From an uncultured Clostridia bacterium (GTDB lineage Bacteria; Bacillota; Clostridia; Christensenellales; Borkfalkiaceae), in assembly GCA_947629095.1 (NCBI GenBank), contig CANRCK010000003.1, forward strand, positions 62,001 through 126,000: a DNA stretch of 64,000 nt, read 5' to 3'. The position numbers and the translations under genes were made by a program. The notes beneath the pieces were generated by a model. The model had not been told where the DNA came from, did no database searches, and saw only the letters and a program-made list of their open reading frames with translations. How positions within the stretch are numbered: the stretch's first letter is position 1; every line of letters starts with the position of its first letter. Of the stretch, positions 63,572-64,000 are shown piece after piece.

Positions 63572-64000
63572 ATGAAAAGGTTCAATGTAATTATCGTCGG
63601 CGGCGGAGCGGCGGGGCTTGCCTGTGCCGTAGCTCTCTCCGAAAATACCGATATTGATATTCTTATTATCGAGGCAAGCGAACGCGTCGGCAAAAAGCTT
63701 TCCGCCACCGGCAACGGTCAGGGCAATGTCGGGAACTGCGATACATCTCTGAGCCATTACCGCAGCGGCAATTTACCCGTCGTTGATAAAATAATTTCCC
63801 GTGGGCTGTCCCCCGAGTCTGTCCGCCGAAGAATTTTCGGCTCTATGCTATTTAAGTGCGACAATATCGGCAGAGTTTATCCGCAGAGCCTACAGGCTTC
63901 GTCGCTCACCGATATTCTGTTGCGCAGGCTCAACAGCCGCGGCGTTCAAATGCTTTTGTCAACCACTGTTCTCGATATAAGGGAGGGGTTTATCGTTGAC
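63572..64000 (+). CDS. HI0933/BaiN-family FAD-dependent oxidoreductase, N-terminal part
   Basis: The first 143 codons are present; the gene runs off the right edge. The N-terminus NVIIVGGGAAGLACAVAL is a Rossmann FAD-binding motif, followed by the family block GKKLSATGNGQGN. In most HI0933 proteins this reads GNGRCN; here Arg and Cys are replaced by Gln and Gly, an unusual variation. Substrate unknown for the family as a whole. No ribosome site precedes the ATG, and the promoter -10 element ends 7 nt upstream, pointing to leaderless mRNA. Confidence 0.85.
   Translation, partial: MKRFNVIIVGGGAAGLACAVALSENTDIDILIIEASERVGKKLSATGNGQGNVGNCDTSLSHYRSGNLPVVDKIISRGLSPESVRRRIFGSMLFKCDNIGRVYPQSLQASSLTDILLRRLNSRGVQMLLSTTVLDIREGFIVD

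Overview
The window reads as ordinary chromosome of a mid-GC, Gram-positive Clostridia-type bacterium (Bacillota), probably an uncultivated gut lineage. The evidence is gene content and order: a yajC / small membrane protein / SCIFF peptide / SCIFF maturase / secD / secF / recJ / relA / hemZ block, a VanW-type protein, a CotJC-like ferritin-fold protein, a plsX-rnc-smc-ftsY block, and A/T-rich promoters of the TTGACA-N17-TATAAT type with strong AAGGAG ribosome sites. No rRNA, tRNA, CRISPR array, prophage or insertion sequence was seen.

Layout. 1-10.4 kb: the 5' end of a DnaA-like gene on the minus strand faces away from recF, which leads a tight run of PHP phosphoesterase, VanW protein, plsX, rnc, smc, ftsY and a LacA/Maa-type acetyltransferase. 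10.4-15.9 kb: a minus-strand rubrerythrin is coupled to a tiny Cys-containing ORF that looks frameshifted. It diverges from a ferritin gene that leads a pentose/deoxyhexose operon (FucI-like isomerase, FGGY kinase, AraD), closed by a strong terminator. 16.2-33.4 kb: an accessory surface locus with a 3,721-residue lipoprotein built mainly of MBG and other Ig-like repeats, an ABC-2 exporter whose ATPase carries an extra N-terminal membrane anchor, and a 1,047-residue secreted beta-rich protein. The last three genes of this locus overlap.

33.5-40.2 kb: argH (minus) diverges from ruvC-ruvA-ruvB-queA-tgt. This run is interrupted between queA and tgt by a dispersed repeat and a RelB/YafQ-type toxin-antitoxin pair. 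The same repeat occurs at 16.0 kb, just before the giant lipoprotein. 40.3-51.8 kb: the Sec/SCIFF/stringent-response block. Three of its genes start directly after terminator-like hairpins. 51.8-53.3 kb: an XRE-type regulator diverges from a small lipoprotein across a set of repeated operator-like boxes. 53.3-55.9 kb: rpsO-pnp. 56.0-57.9 kb: a DUF6273-type lipoprotein with a long, structured 5' leader. 57.9-62.8 kb: uvrB-uvrA with a LexA-like box. 63.0-64.0 kb: a CotJC-like protein and the start of an HI0933-family flavoprotein that appears to be leaderless.

Most genes are housekeeping: replication initiation and repair (dnaA, recF, ruvABC, recJ, uvrBA, smc), secretion (ftsY, yajC, secDF), RNA metabolism (rnc, pnp, queA, tgt, rpsO) and stress or iron handling (rubrerythrin, ferritin). 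The less ordinary material is the giant-repeat lipoprotein/ABC locus, the dispersed repeat, the frameshifted rubrerythrin-linked peptide, the hairpin-abutted start codons, and the operator and attenuator structures upstream of the two smaller lipoproteins. No wholly new, clearly defined system could be proved from sequence alone.
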